A stretch of DNA of 5,389 nucleotides, from positions 1 to 5,389 of the forward strand of contig JAEWMK010000497.1 of assembly GCA_023457235.1 (NCBI GenBank), given 5' to 3'. The notes beneath the pieces are model-generated. The model worked only from the letters and a program-made list of their open reading frames with translations, did not search any database and had not been told where the DNA came from. Positions within the stretch are counted from its first letter, which is position 1; each line of letters opens with the position of its first letter. This stretch comes from Bacillota bacterium (lineage in GTDB: Bacteria > Bacillota > Bacilli > Bacillales > Bacillaceae_J). A program made the translations under genes and the position numbers. This document shows positions 5,186 through 5,389 of this stretch, one piece after another.

Positions 5186-5389
5186 TTATTTTTTTATGAT
5201 ATTGAAATTCGCACTTAGAACAGGCCAATTTTGCGGAGATTCTGCTCCTAGGACCCAGTAGCTAACACCGCGAAGATTATATTCTTTTGCAGTGTCATAA
5301 TTTGCCTGAAAACTGCGGGCATCCTCAAACCACACTTCATGCTGTTGACCTGATTGATCTGTATAATGGAAGAACGGAGACTCTGAGGT
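5186..5389 (-). CDS. Glycoside hydrolase family 18 protein, C-terminal part (5' end outside window)
   Basis: Reading leftwards from the window edge, the minus strand is open for 67 codons to a TAA at 5188-5186. The product contains HEVWFEDARSFQANYD and then LRGVSYWVLG and PQNWPVL, the typical ending of GH18 enzymes of Bacillus spore coat and cortex (the YaaH/SleL and YdhD type, often with LysM repeats at the N-terminus). SYW corresponds to the last beta strand of the TIM barrel, whose tryptophan lines the sugar-binding site. The catalytic DxxDxDxE motif lies further upstream, outside the window, so activity cannot be judged. Family members act on peptidoglycan sugars during spore germination or coat formation, but which subfamily this belongs to cannot be told from the C-terminus. 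No start codon falls within this stretch in this frame except internal ones. There is no convincing terminator right after the stop, only the palindromic GC-rich tract, so read-through to the 49-aa gene is possible. Confidence 0.85.
   Translation of the reverse strand, partial: TSESPFFHYTDQSGQQHEVWFEDARSFQANYDTAKEYNLRGVSYWVLGAESPQNWPVLSANFNIIKK

Noticed and set aside
1..5389. CRISPR array, tRNA/rRNA, insertion sequence, phage or defence genes
   Set aside because: No regularly spaced repeats, tRNA-like folds, transposase motifs or nuclease/toxin motifs were seen in any frame; nearly all of the window is explained by the genes listed.

Overview
The window looks like the chromosome of a low-GC, endospore-forming Firmicute of the Bacillus group (family Bacillaceae; the genus cannot be fixed by eye). 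The reasons are AT-rich DNA, purine-rich GGGGGA and AAGGTG ribosome binding sites, a TTG start, Bacillus-style chemoreceptors with no C-terminal CheR-binding pentapeptide, strong hairpin/U-run terminators, and the C-terminus of a GH18 enzyme typical of spore coat or cortex hydrolases.

Layout. 2-481 (+) is the C-terminal signalling half of a methyl-accepting chemotaxis protein (MCP) that starts outside the window. 482-648 is a 167-bp gap with an imperfect terminator, one copy of a 15-bp repeat and a candidate promoter. 649-2322 (+) is a complete 557-aa membrane chemoreceptor. Its transcript meets a diguanylate cyclase gene on the opposite strand (4595-2388, 735 aa) at a shared bidirectional terminator (2336-2375). 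The cyclase has a large duplicated-looking helical extracellular sensor, then HAMP, PAS and GGDEF, with no EAL domain. 4596-4876 holds the cyclase promoter and two hairpin terminators with about 90 bp between them and no convincing gene. 5026-4877 (-) is a 49-aa hypothetical protein with a good promoter. 5027-5185 contains that promoter and a GC-rich tract with many G-runs, which ends in the second copy of the 15-bp repeat. 5389-5186 (-) is the last 67 residues of a GH18 glycosidase.

How the genes relate. The two chemoreceptors end in the same residue register (about 160 residues after the hairpin tip), so they belong to the same length class and could share one signalling array with CheA and CheW. 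The adjacent cyclase would make c-di-GMP, which in bacilli lowers motility and promotes sessile behaviour. The neighbourhood is therefore a plausible sense-and-decide motility cluster, although the genes are not one operon. The small protein and the GH18 enzyme look like unrelated neighbours.

I see no phage, insertion sequence, CRISPR, defence or biosynthetic system, and no clearly new multi-gene system. The points most worth a second look are the GC-rich G-run/repeat element at about 5114-5183, the internal sequence repeat in the cyclase sensor, the cyclase tail that resembles a lost GGDEF-EAL linker, its missing I-site arginine, and the orphan terminator at 4711-4744.
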